The notes below the pieces were generated by a model. It was not told where the DNA came from, ran no database searches, and saw only the letters and a list, made by a program, of their open reading frames with translations. 7,820 bases of DNA from Hydrogenophaga sp. (GTDB lineage Bacteria > Pseudomonadota > Gammaproteobacteria > Burkholderiales > Burkholderiaceae_C). Positions within the stretch are counted from its first letter, which is position 1. Each line of letters opens with the position of its first letter. Location of the stretch: positions 1-7,820 of the forward strand of contig JAUXXN010000672.1 in the NCBI GenBank assembly GCA_030684755.1, written 5' to 3'. Of this stretch, positions 7,177-7,820 are shown one piece after another. The translations under genes and the position numbers were made by a program.

Positions 7177-7820
7177 TCAACGCGATCCCATCGCATCGGG
7201 ATTCAACGCACCGCTGCCGTCTTCGGCAGCCTCCTTGTCGGCCTTCGTGTAAACCGGCAGCATGAGTCGGAAAACACTGCCTTGGTTAACGACCGACTGC
7301 AGCGCCAGCTGATAACCCATCATGGTGGCGAGTTTGGACACGATCGTGAGCCCAAGACCCAGACTGTCCTCGGTACCCTGGTGCTGAGAGACCCGAAAAA
7401 ATTCTTGAAAAATGGCTTGTTGGTGCTCCCGGGCAATGCCTACTCCCGTGTCCCACACCTCAAACACCAACATGTCTGAGCGGTGACGCAGCCCCAGCAA
7501 CACGCCACCTTTGTGCGTGTGCCGAAGAGCGTTGGATACCAGGTTACCCAAGATGCGCCGCAACACCACCGGATCGGCCCAAAGGGTGGTCGGGCGAGCG
7601 TGGGTACGCAACTTGAGGGATTTGCCTGTAGCCACCGGCTCAAACTGCAACACCACGTCTGCAAACAACTGCTGCACATCCACATACTGCAACCGCAATT
7701 TGTAGTTGCCGGCATCAATGCGCGTCAGGTCAAACAGCGAATCAAACAGCTCGTTGATAGCCCGGGTCGACTGCAGAATTCGCGGCGCAATATCGGTTGC
7801 CATTTCAGGCTCTGTGGCCA
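7177..7820 (-). CDS. Sensor histidine kinase, C-terminal portion (5' part beyond window)
   Basis: The minus-strand frame is open to the window edge, reading A-T-E-P-E before the Met at 7803-7801. That Met lies inside the dimerisation domain and is not the start. The visible 213 residues cover the second helix of the HisKA-type dimerisation domain (RAINELFDSLFDLTRIDAG) and a full HATPase_c domain. Its boxes are the N-box NLVSNALRHT (its second Asn at 7533-7531), G1 D-T-G-V-G-I (Asp at 7452-7450), the F-box FQEFFRV and G2 GLGLTI. The phospho-accepting His and the sensor region are upstream of the window, so the stimulus is unknown. The protein ends about 35 residues after the ATPase core with no receiver domain, so it is not a C-terminal hybrid kinase. 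It converges on the response regulator gene across a 21-base gap. Confidence 0.92.
   Translation of the reverse strand, partial: ATEPEMATDIAPRILQSTRAINELFDSLFDLTRIDAGNYKLRLQYVDVQQLFADVVLQFEPVATGKSLKLRTHARPTTLWADPVVLRRILGNLVSNALRHTHKGGVLLGLRHRSDMLVFEVWDTGVGIAREHQQAIFQEFFRVSQHQGTEDSLGLGLTIVSKLATMMGYQLALQSVVNQGSVFRLMLPVYTKADKEAAEDGSGALNPDAMGSR
7213..7230 (+). terminator. Hairpin inside the kinase tail, possible end of the regulator transcript
   Basis: GCTGCCG-TCTT-CGGCAGC is a perfect 7-bp GC-rich stem with a 4-base loop, 57 bases after the regulator stop. It is followed on the plus strand by CTCCTTGTC, only a poor T-tract, and on the minus strand by no T-run. It lies within codons for E-A-A-E-D-G-S near the kinase C-terminus, a poorly conserved stretch. 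It may slow or end plus-strand transcription, but codon-driven GC content could produce it by chance. A weaker dyad, ATCCC/GGGAT, lies at 7185-7202. Confidence 0.28.

Noticed and set aside
7176..7209. Direct repeat TTCAACGC (7176-7183 and 7202-7209) flanking ATCCC/GGGAT
   Set aside because: The 8-base repeat encodes parts of the kinase C-terminus, shows no sign of an inserted element, and is short enough to be coincidence.

Overview
The window looks like an ordinary chromosomal stretch of a GC-rich betaproteobacterium, most probably Burkholderiales and by protein style Comamonadaceae. This rests on the wording of the proteins, the gene order and the codon use; I could not run a search. Genes are tightly packed and no stretch of 300 bases lacks a gene. 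No tRNA, rRNA, CRISPR array, insertion sequence or phage gene was seen.

Layout. (1) Positions 1-2751 (+): phosphoenolpyruvate carboxylase (ppc), lacking only its extreme N-terminus, which lies before the window. (2) Positions 2752-2860: a 109-base gap holding a compact inverted pair of REP-like palindromes, each headed by GTAG, then a possible -10 box. (3) Positions 2861-6460 (+): four genes in close order. They are a PHP-domain phosphatase/exonuclease of the RNase AM (YciV) family, a YciO protein of the Sua5/YciO/YrdC family, a small site-2-protease-like M50 membrane metalloprotease, and a long-form tryptophanyl-tRNA synthetase with an extra C-terminal domain. (4) Positions 6562-7155 (+): a NarL/LuxR-type response regulator. 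(5) Positions 7177-7820 (-): the C-terminal part of a sensor histidine kinase that converges on the regulator and runs off the window.

How they fit together. PEP carboxylase supplies oxaloacetate. The PHP protein and YciO are also neighbours in E. coli, next to the trp operon; here they sit near trpS, which suggests an old conserved neighbourhood around RNA, nucleotide and tRNA metabolism. The convergent regulator and kinase are plausibly partners, though the kinase's sensor region and phospho-accepting histidine are outside the window.

No previously undescribed multi-gene system is evident. The items most worth a second look are the REP-like doublet after ppc, the YegP-like tail on TrpS, the lack of Shine-Dalgarno sequences at all five visible starts (with a possibly leaderless GTG start), and the convergent two-component pair.
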